From Firmicutes bacterium CAG:194 (lineage in GTDB: Bacteria; Bacillota; Clostridia; Lachnospirales; Lachnospiraceae), in contig HF995216.1 of NCBI GenBank assembly GCA_000432915.1, forward strand, positions 1 through 55,123: a stretch of 55,123 nucleotides of DNA, written 5' to 3'. Below, in pieces: positions 35,227 to 43,948 of the stretch. Position numbers and translations under genes: made by a program. Within the stretch, counting starts at the first letter, position 1; every line of letters begins with the position of its first letter. A model generated the notes under the pieces. The model made no database searches. It was not told where the DNA came from and saw nothing but the letters and a program-made list of their open reading frames with translations.

Positions 35227-36098
35227 CCTTCCACATCCTTTCCAAAGTGATTTTCGACCACAAAGAGAAGGCCTATGATAACAACCATGACAGAACACAT
35301 GATGATCGCCGCTGCAGACAGCTTCTGATAATCAAGCGCCTTAAAGGTGTTGTTCATGAAATGCTGCAGCATATACAGTGTATCATACGGATAATCACCT
35401 GTCAGCAAGTACACTTCCCTGAATACCTTGAAGGAGTTGATCAGCGACATGATCGCCACAAACAGGATTGTCGGGGAAAGATATCTGATCTTTATATAAA
35501 TAAATTTCTGCCACGCGCTCGCGCCGTCCAGGTCAGCTACTTCCATATATTCCCGTGGTATATCATTGAGTGCTGCCAGAAACAGGATCATATTGTAGCC
35601 CAGATTCTTCCATAAGAACAGAAGCAGTACAATAACCTGCGAGAAAGATGACTTAAACCAGTCAATCTTACCTGCTCCCAGATGAACCAGAAACTGATTG
35701 ATCGCACCATTATAATGAAAAAACACCTGCCAGATCAGGACGATCGAAGCCGTCGGTACCATAAGCGGTGTTAAGAAGAAGGTTCGGAATGTACTTCTCA
35801 ATGGGATATTCTGCTCCAGAATGATCGCCATACCCAGCGACAGCAGTACCGCCAGAGGTACTGCCGTCAGGCTGAATACAGCCGTATTTTTTGCTGCCTG
35901 TAAAAAGGCAGAATTATGAAACAGATTCACAAAATTCCGAAGGAATACAAACCTTGGATCGATCGGACTGTCTACCATGGAATAATAGAAAATCACGCCA
36001 AACGGTACAACAAAGAAAACACTAACTCCGATCAGGGAGGGGAGTAAAAATCCGAGTTCCCATTTCCTTTCCTTCCATTTTTTATGTTTCTTCTTCAT
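35223..36098 (-). CDS. Sugar ABC transporter permease (MalF/UgpA type)
   Basis: 291 residues, six predicted membrane helices, with the docking motif YMEVADLDGASAWQKFIYIK near 190 and LPSLIGVSVFFVVPF near the start, both usual for the MalF/UgpA group. It begins 11 bp after the solute-binding lipoprotein gene, with AGAAAGG as ribosome-binding site, and its stop overlaps the next permease start. Confidence 0.9.
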   Translation of the reverse strand: MKKKHKKWKERKWELGFLLPSLIGVSVFFVVPFGVIFYYSMVDSPIDPRFVFLRNFVNLFHNSAFLQAAKNTAVFSLTAVPLAVLLSLGMAIILEQNIPLRSTFRTFFLTPLMVPTASIVLIWQVFFHYNGAINQFLVHLGAGKIDWFKSSFSQVIVLLLFLWKNLGYNMILFLAALNDIPREYMEVADLDGASAWQKFIYIKIRYLSPTILFVAIMSLINSFKVFREVYLLTGDYPYDTLYMLQHFMNNTFKALDYQKLSAAAIIMCSVMVVIIGLLFVVENHFGKDVEG

Positions 36099-36109
36099 GT
36101 TTTACCTTT

Positions 36110-38620
36110 CTATCTGTTTTCATTCACGTAGTTGGAAACACGATTCTGTACAATGTCTGCCACTTCCTTTGCAGACTTCTGTCCACTGAAGTAAGCACCT
36201 GTTTCATCAGAGATGATCGTCATCACATCATCATTGTATACATACAGATGATCTACGGATGCTATAACCTCACGAAGCTTGTTGACCTGATCCTCAGAAA
36301 GCGGTCCGATCTCAACATCAAGATCATCATAACCCCAGGAAGACTGGTATGGCTCTATCTCATTGCCATATTCGTCTGTATATTTTTCCGTTGCGGAATA
36401 TCTCTTAATCTGATATTCCAGTGCATCCTTGCGAAGCGGGAATCCACTGTAATAATTATTAGCCCCCTTACAGATATAATCTTTTGTCAGGAACGTCTTT
36501 AAAAATGCCCACGCACCATCCACATTTTTGGATTTTGCATAAATACCAAGATCCATATTCATGCTTGCAGATGCACCTGCTGATTTATCAGAAGGATATC
36601 CGATAAAACTGATATCATCTTCAAACATTGCATTGTAAAGCTCGATCTCCTCCATACCCAGACTGTAAATATCAGCCAGAATTACTTTGCCGCTGCGGAT
36701 CTGCGTCGGAAGGCTTTCGTAATCTTCGTCCCAATTAATATCCTCATCCTTCGGATACGTATTTGCATACTCTAACAGCTTGACAAATTCATCACTGTTA
36801 AAACTGCATTTTCCTGTATTCCAATCAATATAATCCTCATAATTTGCTGTACAGATCATGTTGAGCACACTTGTATTGGATCTCATGTAGAATGCCTTTG
36901 CATCATTGCCCTTTGACTGTTCCAGATCGATCAGATCCTGTACGGTAAACTTATCTCTGCCACCGATATCAGAAGTTTTGCCAATCAGCACATTAACGCC
37001 AAAGGTAGGAGAAATATGATACAGTTTTCCGTCTGTTTCCATTACCTGTAATACATTCTCAATAAAGTCATCCTTCTTGATATCTGAATCTTTATCCATC
37101 AGCGTATACAGATCCAGCAGCATTCCCTTGGAAATGTATTTTTCAGCAGAAATGCCGGAAAGATCGATGATATCCGGTATTTCACCTGCCAGAAGATCAT
37201 TGTTCATCTGTGTAGCTGCATCATCATAGGTCGAATAATCCTTTACCATGATCTGGTATTTATCCTGACTCTTATTGAACTTCACCGCAGCTGATTTGAT
37301 CGCATCATCCACATAAAGGCCTGCATAAGTGATCGTTACCTTGTCTGCCACTTCACTCGGATCTACCTTTGTAAAAATATATAAACCGTTATCTGCACCA
37401 TCTTCTGAACTGTAGTCAGAATAATTCGTAATAAACTGACCACCCTTAAGCGCTCTTGTATCTCCTACATAGCTTGTATTGATGTTACTGCTGATCCAGT
37501 TTAAGATCTCTTTTGACTGCTTTGACTGCATATCATATCCATACAGGCTGCTGCCATCATTGTAATAGAAGCTGTAATCAGCACCGTCTATCAGTGCACT
37601 GTTGGATGAGCCATATCCCGAAACAGCTATATCATAGCTTTCGCCCATTGCTTTCTTTGCCAGATCTACCGTCTGAACTTTCATTCCGTCCTGTCCGTTC
37701 ATCGCAACAACGATCTGTCCGTCGCCTGTTCTTGCCATTGCCATCATCCAGCTGTTATTAGCGGTATCCGCCTTGATCTGGGCGATCTTATTGCCATCCT
37801 TATCCAGTACGTAAACAGACTGGTCTCCCATCAGGTAAATATTACCGTCTTTGTCCAGTCTCATAGCCTGTACATAATCATTTTCATCCAGAATACCGTT
37901 CAGATTCACTTCGCCTGTCTGGCTTCCGCCTGCATCCAGAATCTTGATCAGATATGTAGACTGCTCGCTCTTCTCATCATATCCGCTGTACAGCATGTAT
38001 AACATGCCGTCTTCTGTTGCTGCAAAGTAGTTCAGCCAGTTATTATCATTCTTTTCCACATCCATCTGAATCTCCTGCAGGTCAGATCCGTCTGCCTTAC
38101 AGGTGTAGAAGTACTGATTGGTTGTACCATAATAATCGTCCGGTACATCATCTGTCGCATCCGTTGTATCACCGATCTCCGCATCTGCACCATCTGTTGC
38201 CTCTGCATCATCAACCGGCTTTTCTTCTCCTTCTTCAGAGATGGCATTTGTTCCGTCTGTGCTGTCAGACTGCTCATCACCGTCCACTACAGCATCTTCT
38301 GTAGCCGCAACCGCAGCATCTCCGTCAGCTGTTTCTTCCTGGTCTTTTGCTTCATATGCCTCTTCTTCCGCTTCAGCATCCTCCGTATTGCCCGGACCCG
38401 GAACCCACTCTGTTGTATAGACATAAATCTTATCACCTGCTACGGTAAAGTTGCTGATATCACCCTTCATATCGTCTGTGCAGCTTAATTTCTCTGATTT
38501 ATAAACCAGATCTTTCATGTCTTTGTTGTCCTTGCCAGACTTTCCGCCACATCCGGTTAACAGCATCGATATGGCAAGCACACCGGCAAGTCCTTTTGCA
38601 ATTATTCCTTTTCTTTTCAT
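36110..38620 (-). CDS. Lipoprotein: propeller-like domain fused to a solute-binding protein
   Basis: 836 residues, about twice the size of an ordinary solute-binding protein. A lipobox LTGC (Cys24) is followed by a beta segment, a very acidic Asp/Glu/Ala stalk (about 78-165), a propeller-like region (about 165-430; repeats such as RLDKDGNIYLMGDQSVYVLD) and then a family 1-type solute-binding domain from about 433 (TITYAGLYVDDAIKSAAVKF to the end). It is the first gene of the operon. A TATAAT lies at 38655-38660 on the minus strand. The propeller may sense or present the ligand; that is inference. Confidence 0.75.
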   Translation of the reverse strand: MKRKGIIAKGLAGVLAISMLLTGCGGKSGKDNKDMKDLVYKSEKLSCTDDMKGDISNFTVAGDKIYVYTTEWVPGPGNTEDAEAEEEAYEAKDQEETADGDAAVAATEDAVVDGDEQSDSTDGTNAISEEGEEKPVDDAEATDGADAEIGDTTDATDDVPDDYYGTTNQYFYTCKADGSDLQEIQMDVEKNDNNWLNYFAATEDGMLYMLYSGYDEKSEQSTYLIKILDAGGSQTGEVNLNGILDENDYVQAMRLDKDGNIYLMGDQSVYVLDKDGNKIAQIKADTANNSWMMAMARTGDGQIVVAMNGQDGMKVQTVDLAKKAMGESYDIAVSGYGSSNSALIDGADYSFYYNDGSSLYGYDMQSKQSKEILNWISSNINTSYVGDTRALKGGQFITNYSDYSSEDGADNGLYIFTKVDPSEVADKVTITYAGLYVDDAIKSAAVKFNKSQDKYQIMVKDYSTYDDAATQMNNDLLAGEIPDIIDLSGISAEKYISKGMLLDLYTLMDKDSDIKKDDFIENVLQVMETDGKLYHISPTFGVNVLIGKTSDIGGRDKFTVQDLIDLEQSKGNDAKAFYMRSNTSVLNMICTANYEDYIDWNTGKCSFNSDEFVKLLEYANTYPKDEDINWDEDYESLPTQIRSGKVILADIYSLGMEEIELYNAMFEDDISFIGYPSDKSAGASASMNMDLGIYAKSKNVDGAWAFLKTFLTKDYICKGANNYYSGFPLRKDALEYQIKRYSATEKYTDEYGNEIEPYQSSWGYDDLDVEIGPLSEDQVNKLREVIASVDHLYVYNDDVMTIISDETGAYFSGQKSAKEVADIVQNRVSNYVNENR

Positions 38621-38725
38621 ACTCAGACTTTCCTTTCCCAGTTTTCTAAGTTTGATTATATGCTATAACTCCCCATCTTTCCACAAAAGTATTCTTAAGA
38701 TTTGCGAAATATTCGGAGCCATGCG

Positions 38726-38798
38726 CAGTCACAATATACAGACTGCGGAAGCTCGCTTCCCAAAGTCTGTATTTGTGACTGTATACGGCGACTAGCCG
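38726..38798. repeat. Palindromic element after AI-2E gene
   Basis: CAGTCACAATATACAGACT (38726-38744) and AGTCTGTATTTGTGACTG (38764-38781) form a long arm pair with one bulge, around GGAAG/CTTCC. It continues into a small CGGC/GCCG hairpin (38786-38798) and TTCATGA. The last part, TATACGGCGACTAGCCGTTC, resembles the start of the hairpin repeats at 43993 and 44185, so it probably belongs to the same family. Confidence 0.65.
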
Positions 38799-38799
38799 T

Positions 38800-39843
38800 T
38801 CATGAGCAAAAAGAAGTCTCGTTTGTAAAAGAACTTCTGTATACAAACGCTAAAATGATCACATATAAAGGGCCCAGCAGAATTCCCGCAACCCCAAATA
38901 CTTTGACACCAGCATAGATTCCAAGCAGCGTCAAAATCGGCGACACTCCCATTTTATGGCTGATCAGCTTCGGCTCCAGATACTCTCTTGCAAATACAGC
39001 CGCCGCATAAGTAAGCAGCAATATAGTACCGGAAAACAGATTCCGCTTTAAAAACTGCCAGACTGCCATTGGCAGGATCACGATCCCCGTTCCGATAAAG
39101 GGAAGCACATCCAAAAAAGCCGTCAGCACGGCAAGTCCCGGTGCATTTGGCACCCCTGCGATTCCAAATCCCAGCAGGCATAAAAGTGCGATCACCGTCA
39201 TGATCTTTCCCTGTGCCAGCAGACTCACGCGCAGATAACGCATGATTTCATCTATCACCTGCCATAGTCTGCTTTTCTTATCTTCCTGTTCTCTCCATTT
39301 TTTCTGTTTTTCCCAGTCCTTTGCATATAATAAGGCAGCAATCACTGTCACCAGAAAAAAAGCCCCTGCCTGTATCGCCCCTGTAAAATACTGATAGGAA
39401 TTTCTGTAAGCCATGGCAGACAGTTTATTACAGACTGTCACACTGCCCTGCTGCAGCTTCTGCCAGAGCATGCCTTTTTCAAGGCGTATTCCTTTCTCAA
39501 TATAACCGCAGCAGTCCCTGACTGTACACAGAAACGTTTCCTGATATTCATTCCGCCTCTCCCAGAACAGCATCCCATAGGCGAGCATTTTTCTGCCAAA
39601 CAACCAGAAAAACAGAAGCAGAAATAATACAGTCAGAAGGAGTAGAACGGCCGTCCAGAGCTGTCCGCCGATTCCTGTCCTTCGTTTCAGATAAAAAACC
39701 GGTTTTTCATAAACCGCCATCAGAACCGCCGCCACCAAAAACGGAGCCACCAGTCCGATCAAATACTTAAACAGGACAAACAACAGGACCGCTGCTGTGG
39801 CAAATTTAATTTGTTTTCGATATGTTTCCCATATTTTATGCAT
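38800..39843 (-). CDS. AI-2E family transporter
   Basis: 347 residues with about seven to eight membrane helices. The pattern of two N-terminal helices, a soluble helical part (about 95-180), then FLDVLPFIGTGIVILPMAVW near 245 and HKMGVSPILTLLGIYAGVKVFGVAG split near 300-325 marks the PF01594 family (AI-2E/YtvI/YdiK), whose substrates are mostly unknown. Its last ten codons run into the palindromic element at 38726-38798, so the original C-terminus may have been altered. It is transcribed alone, leftward. Confidence 0.85.
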   Translation of the reverse strand: MHKIWETYRKQIKFATAAVLLFVLFKYLIGLVAPFLVAAVLMAVYEKPVFYLKRRTGIGGQLWTAVLLLLTVLFLLLFFWLFGRKMLAYGMLFWERRNEYQETFLCTVRDCCGYIEKGIRLEKGMLWQKLQQGSVTVCNKLSAMAYRNSYQYFTGAIQAGAFFLVTVIAALLYAKDWEKQKKWREQEDKKSRLWQVIDEIMRYLRVSLLAQGKIMTVIALLCLLGFGIAGVPNAPGLAVLTAFLDVLPFIGTGIVILPMAVWQFLKRNLFSGTILLLTYAAAVFAREYLEPKLISHKMGVSPILTLLGIYAGVKVFGVAGILLGPLYVIILAFVYRSSFTNETSFCS

Positions 39844-39896
39844 AAAAAAACACCCACCTGCTCTGCTTACTTCCAGATTAGTATGGGCATTTTTTC

Positions 39897-40574
39897 TTAA
39901 TTCATAGTTGTTAATAAATGGCTGATCGCCGGATTTTGCGTTTTTGCCTGAAATTCCATTTGTTTCCCGATTTTGGGATGCGTAAACGTAAGCGCATAGG
40001 CAAAAAGAGAAACATTTTTGATCCCAAGCTCCTCAGAGCGCTCCATAGACGTCTGCGTTCCGTACTTCTGATCTCCCAATATCGGAAATCCCGCATGCGC
40101 AAGCTGCGCCCTGATCTGATGGAATCTGCCGGTTTCTATTCTGACATCCAGCAGTGCTATGTCATCTTTCCCCGTCATAACACGGTAATGCAGCTTTGCC
40201 TGTTTTCCTTTACCGGATGCCTGCGCCACAATCTCTGCTTTCTGTGTCTGCGGATTCTTCCATAAATAATCTGCCAGTATTCCCTCTTTCGGAAGCTCTT
40301 CCGCTCCCCGGTATACAAGTGCATAATACTGCTTATTCAGCGTTCCTGCCTGCAGCTGCTTACTCAGCCCTGCTGCCGCCTGCTTTGTCTTTGCCAGCAC
40401 AAGAAGCCCTTCTACCGGCTGATCCAGCCTGTGTACCACATAAACAGGAGCACCCTTTAAATGCCTCGTCACGGAAGATACCAGATCCGGGCTTGTTACC
40501 CGCGCTGACTGTGTCGCCAGTCCGGCCGGCTTATAAACAACCAGCAGCTCCTTATCTTCATATTGTATATTCAT
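39897..40574 (-). CDS. RluA-family pseudouridine synthase
   Basis: 225 residues from the ATG of MNIQYEDKELLVV; earlier ATG codons at 40590-40595 have a poorly placed ribosome-binding site. The catalytic motif is VHRLDQPVEGLLVLAKT near 55, with the catalytic Asp kept but PVEG in place of the common TSG. KQYYALVYRG near 86 and ETGRFHQIRAQLAHAGFPILG near 158 are typical. The S4 domain found in RluC/RluD is absent, so it fits the short RluA-like group. Target RNA position unknown. Confidence 0.88.
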   Translation of the reverse strand: MNIQYEDKELLVVYKPAGLATQSARVTSPDLVSSVTRHLKGAPVYVVHRLDQPVEGLLVLAKTKQAAAGLSKQLQAGTLNKQYYALVYRGAEELPKEGILADYLWKNPQTQKAEIVAQASGKGKQAKLHYRVMTGKDDIALLDVRIETGRFHQIRAQLAHAGFPILGDQKYGTQTSMERSEELGIKNVSLFAYALTFTHPKIGKQMEFQAKTQNPAISHLLTTMN

Positions 40575-40590
40575 ATCTGTTATTACCTGC

Positions 40591-40860
40591 ATCATACCTT
40601 AAACCTGTAGCCTATTTGGGGCACTTATATTTATACTTTAAATCTGTAACCGACTCCCCAAATAACATATCGCTCCTGCGATATGGGCGCGCGTAGCTGC
40701 GCATCCAATGAAACTATTTGGGACACTTATATTTATACTTTAAATCTGTAGCTGACTCCCCAAATAACATATCGCTCCTGCGATATGGGCGCGCGTAGCT
40801 GCGCATCCAATGAAACTATTTGGGGCACTTATATTTAAACTTTAAATCTGTAACCGACTC
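40591..40860. repeat. Tandem duplication of the response-regulator 3' end
   Basis: A 102-bp unit occurs twice (start points 40622 and 40724) and again in the native gene end (from 40826). Each unit holds the codons for the C-terminal (G)YRFKV and stop, then CCCCAAATA, then a palindromic insert with CATATCGC/GCGATATG and GCGC/GCGC hairpins. A further GGCTACAGGTTTAAGGTATG fragment (GYRFKV again) lies 39 bp beyond. Four copies of the gene tail therefore stand between the regulator and the pseudouridine synthase. Confidence 0.85.
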
Positions 40861-41527
40861 CCCAAATAGTTTCAATGTACTGTGGCTTTGAAGTGTCGTA
40901 TTCGATCTTTTCACGGATCTTCTTAATATGCACCGTAACGGTGGCAATATCTCCGACCGAATCCATATCCCAGATCTCGCGGAACAGCTCGTCTTTGGTA
41001 AAAACATGGTTTGGATTCTCTGCCAAAAATGTTAAAAGATCAAATTCCTTGGTCGTAAACACTTTCTCTTCTCCGTCCACGTAAACCCGCCTTGCTGTTT
41101 TATCGATCTTGATACCACGGATCTCCACAATGTCATTCTGCTTCTGGTTTGATCCGATCAATCTCTCATACCGGGACAAATGTGCTTTCACACGCGCAAC
41201 CAGCTCACTCGGACTGAACGGCTTTGTCATATAATCATCTGCACCCAGTCCCAGACCTCTGATCTTATCAATATCATCCTTCTTCGCCGATACCATGATG
41301 ATCGGGATATTTTTCTGGTTTCTGATCTGTTTACAGATTTCATAACCGTCAATGCCCGGAAGCATCAGATCAAGGATGATCAGGTCAAATTCTTCGGAAA
41401 GTGCTGTTTTTAATCCTTTTTCACCATCATTTTCAATCGTTACTTCAAAATCACTGATCTCCAGATAATCCTTTTCCAGTTCAGCGATTGCTTCTTCATC
41501 TTCAATAATTAAAATCTTATTCATCAT
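40835..41527 (-). CDS. OmpR-family response regulator
   Basis: 230 residues. The receiver has acidic residues at 9-12 (IEDEE), the phosphoacceptor Asp53 (LIILDLMLPG), Ser80 (VSAKKD) and Lys102 (MTKPFSP). A winged-helix DNA-binding domain ends in IWGVGYRFKV. Its ATG lies inside the end of the kinase gene (about 11-bp overlap), so the two are coupled. The 3' end has been tandemly copied downstream. Target genes are unknown. Confidence 0.93.
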   Translation of the reverse strand: MMNKILIIEDEEAIAELEKDYLEISDFEVTIENDGEKGLKTALSEEFDLIILDLMLPGIDGYEICKQIRNQKNIPIIMVSAKKDDIDKIRGLGLGADDYMTKPFSPSELVARVKAHLSRYERLIGSNQKQNDIVEIRGIKIDKTARRVYVDGEEKVFTTKEFDLLTFLAENPNHVFTKDELFREIWDMDSVGDIATVTVHIKKIREKIEYDTSKPQYIETIWGVGYRFKV

Positions 41528-42656
41528 GTTCTACCTCTTTGTACTTTCTGATCACAAAATGCATACAGGTTTCCTCTCCTTCCCTGCTGGTTGCCCAGAT
41601 GTAACCGCCGTGATCTTCTATGATCTTTTTCACGATGGAAAGACCGATACCGCTTCCGCCTTTTGTCGAATTCCGGGAAGAATCCGTGCGGTAAAAGCGT
41701 TCAAAAATATGTCCCAGATCCTTCGCCGCAATCCCTTTTCCGTTATCTTCAATCTCCACACGGATGGCATCCACTTCATCCAGAATACGGATCTCAATCT
41801 TCCCCTGCTCCTTATCCAGATATTTCACACTGTTTCCTATAATATTGCTGATCACCCGGCGGAGCTGCTCCGGATCTGCAATGATCTGCGTTTCAGGAGA
41901 TACCAGATTGTAGAAATTCAGTTCAATATTTTTAGACTCCAGATCCAGTCCGACCTCTTCCACACAGTCCTGAAAAAATTCCGCCACGTTCATTCTTCTG
42001 AAATTATATGGAATTCTGTTGCAATCAATTCCCGCATAGAACGTCAGCTCATTGATCAGGCGGTTCAGCTCGTTTGATTTATTATAGATCGTACGGATAT
42101 ATTTATCCATCTTCTCCGGTGTATCCGCCACACCATCCATAATGCCTTCCACATATCCGGTAATGGAAGTGATCGGTGTTTTCAGATCATGCGTGATGTT
42201 GCTGATCAGTTCCTTATTTTTCTTTTCATTTTCTATGGATTCTTCTGTGGATTCCTTCAACCGCAGCCGCATCTCTTCATAATTATGAAACAGTTCTCCG
42301 ACTTCTCCCGTATATTGCACACTCAACTGATATTCCAGATTGCCTTCCGCAATGTTTTTCATGGCAATACTGAGTTCATCGATCGGTCTGACAAACCATT
42401 TGTGCAGCAGTCCCTTGAACATATAAACGGAAAAAAACATGATCAGGACAATTGCCATAAACATATCAAAAAAGAAGGTCCGGCTGATCTTCTGCTCAGC
42501 AAAAATGAGTGCAGCCTGTGATCCCATACGGTGTGTCATATACAAACGGAGCAGGCAAAAAGATAACAGCGTCAAAACAAGCGGAATCAGTACCATCGCC
42601 GTACACGCCACAATGAGTTTTGTACGAAGCGATACATTTTTCATCTTATCTCTCAT
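41517..42656 (-). CDS. Sensor histidine kinase (HAMP, HisKA, HATPase)
   Basis: 379 residues from the ATG preceded by GGGAG; longer starts lack a site. Two membrane helices (about 12-35 and 65-87) enclose a very short extracytoplasmic loop of about 30 residues, then HAMP (about 90-140), the phosphoacceptor NITHDLKTPITSITGY near 165, N-box IISNIIGNSVKY near 275, and G-boxes DNGKGIA and GGSGIGLSIVK. The small loop suggests sensing within the membrane. Partner of the overlapping OmpR-type regulator. Confidence 0.93.
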   Translation of the reverse strand: MRDKMKNVSLRTKLIVACTAMVLIPLVLTLLSFCLLRLYMTHRMGSQAALIFAEQKISRTFFFDMFMAIVLIMFFSVYMFKGLLHKWFVRPIDELSIAMKNIAEGNLEYQLSVQYTGEVGELFHNYEEMRLRLKESTEESIENEKKNKELISNITHDLKTPITSITGYVEGIMDGVADTPEKMDKYIRTIYNKSNELNRLINELTFYAGIDCNRIPYNFRRMNVAEFFQDCVEEVGLDLESKNIELNFYNLVSPETQIIADPEQLRRVISNIIGNSVKYLDKEQGKIEIRILDEVDAIRVEIEDNGKGIAAKDLGHIFERFYRTDSSRNSTKGGSGIGLSIVKKIIEDHGGYIWATSREGEETCMHFVIRKYKEVEHDE

Positions 42657-42770
42657 AGCTTTTCTCCCGCAAAATTCTACTTTATGTTTATAGTATAGCC
42701 TGTTCATTTTCAGTCGTCTATGCAGTTTCGAGTAATATTATCCTTTTTAGAAAATTTTTATGAAAACCTG

Positions 42771-42818
42771 TTGACATTTTTCCGTTTTCTGTTATTATGA
42801 TATCAGTAATCATTACTG
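42771..42818 (+). promoter_or_regulatory. Promoter and PerR-like box of the Fur-family gene
   Basis: TTGACA (42771-42776) with TATTAT (42793-42798) at 16 bp. Directly downstream lies CAGTAATCATTACTG (42804-42818), a perfect 7-1-7 inverted repeat close to the Fur/PerR box TTATAATNATTATAA. Its position over the expected start site suggests autorepression. Confidence 0.7.
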
Positions 42819-42845
42819 TTTCTAATAACAGAAAGGAGTGAACAG

Positions 42846-43235
42846 ATGGCAGGATTAAAATACAGCAGACAGCGGGAAGCAATCCTACAGTTTTTAATGA
42901 CCCGTAAAGACCATCCCACTGCAGATGCCGTATATGCCAATATCCGGAAAGAATTTCCCAATATCAGTCTTGGCACTGTATATCGGAATCTGACGCTTCT
43001 TTCCGATCGTGGACAGCTCCTCCGATTACATTTAGGAGACGGTGTCGATCACTTCGATGCTGATACCTCACCGCATTATCATTTTGTATGTGAGCGCTGT
43101 CAGGCAGTTCTGGATCTTGAAATGCCGGATATTGATTCTATCGATAAACTGGCAGGCGCAAATTTTGCAGGAAAGATCAAAGGACATTGTACCCATTTTT
43201 ACGGCCTTTGCCCTGCCTGCGTCAAAGCAGAATAA
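42846..43235 (+). CDS. Fur-family regulator, PerR-like
   Basis: 129 residues. N-terminal winged helix (HPTADAVYANIRKEFPNISLGTVYRNL, about 19-47) and a dimer/metal domain: HFDAD near 77, PHYHFVC with paired His near 83-85, and the structural zinc site of CERC near 88 and CPAC near 125. The layout is nearest to PerR, the peroxide sensor that uses two His and Asp to bind iron. The next gene is a reverse rubrerythrin, a usual PerR target. AAAGGAGTG precedes the ATG. Confidence 0.85.
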   Translation: MAGLKYSRQREAILQFLMTRKDHPTADAVYANIRKEFPNISLGTVYRNLTLLSDRGQLLRLHLGDGVDHFDADTSPHYHFVCERCQAVLDLEMPDIDSIDKLAGANFAGKIKGHCTHFYGLCPACVKAE

Positions 43236-43245
43236 AAGGTAACTT

Positions 43246-43286
43246 CTGTGATGAAAATCACAGTTTCACGTTTGAAATATTTCAAA
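43246..43286 (+). promoter_or_regulatory. Hairpin and 16-bp palindrome before rubrerythrin
   Basis: CTGTGAT/ATCACAG (43246-43252, 43257-43263) forms a hairpin with a 4-base loop. Eight bases on is the perfect palindrome TTTGAAATATTTCAAA (43271-43286), 50 bp before the rubrerythrin ATG. The first could be a weak terminator for the regulator gene, the second an operator; no convincing separate promoter was found. Confidence 0.4.
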
Positions 43287-43335
43287 CAGCATAAAATAAA
43301 ATGAAAAAAATGAAAAAGAAAAGGAGAAATGAAGT

Positions 43336-43920
43336 ATGAAGTATGTATGTCAGGTATGTGGTTATGTTTATGAAGGAGACAATCCTCCGGCAGAATGTCC
43401 GGTATGTCATGTAGGTCCGGACAAATTCAAAGCAGTTGAAGGCGAAATGACACTTGCTGCTGAACATGAATATGGTGTTTACGGTCAGACAGTAAAGAAC
43501 AACCCTGAAATCTCAGATGAAGATAAGAAGTATATTTTCGAGCAGTTAAAAGCAAACTTTGAAGGAGAATGCTCTGAAGTTGGTATGTACCTTTGCATGG
43601 CAAGAATCGCTCACCGCGAAGGCTATCCGGAAATCGGTCTTTACTGGGAAAAAGCTGCTTACGAAGAAGCAGAACATGCAGCTAAATTTGCTGAAATGCT
43701 CGGCGAAGATCTGGAGCCAAACATGAAGGCTACAACAAAGGACAACCTCAAGTGGCGTGTTGACTGCGAATTCGGTGCAACAGCCGGAAAAGTAGATCTT
43801 GCAAAATGCGCTAAGAAAAACAATCTGGATGCAATCCACGATACAGTGCATGAAATGGCAAGAGACGAAGCAAGACACGGAAAAGCACTCAAAGGATTAC
43901 TGGATAGATACTTTGGTTAA
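43336..43920 (+). CDS. Reverse rubrerythrin
   Basis: 194 residues. The rubredoxin-like domain is at the N-terminus with CxxC pairs at 5/8 and 21/24, followed by the ferritin-like diiron four-helix domain (about 55-190) with the ExxH-type ligands in FEGECSEVGM, YEEAEHAAKF and ARDEARHGKAL. This reverse order is characteristic of the clostridial NADH-linked peroxide and oxygen reductases under PerR control. AAAGGAGAAATGAAGT precedes the ATG. It is followed by a strong terminator. Confidence 0.93.
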   Translation: MKYVCQVCGYVYEGDNPPAECPVCHVGPDKFKAVEGEMTLAAEHEYGVYGQTVKNNPEISDEDKKYIFEQLKANFEGECSEVGMYLCMARIAHREGYPEIGLYWEKAAYEEAEHAAKFAEMLGEDLEPNMKATTKDNLKWRVDCEFGATAGKVDLAKCAKKNNLDAIHDTVHEMARDEARHGKALKGLLDRYFG

Positions 43921-43948
43921 GCTGTAAGCCATGCAAATCAGTAAAAAT

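Noticed and set aside
40591..40860. CRISPR array
   Set aside because: The units are 102-bp copies of a gene end in direct tandem, with no unique spacers and no cas genes.
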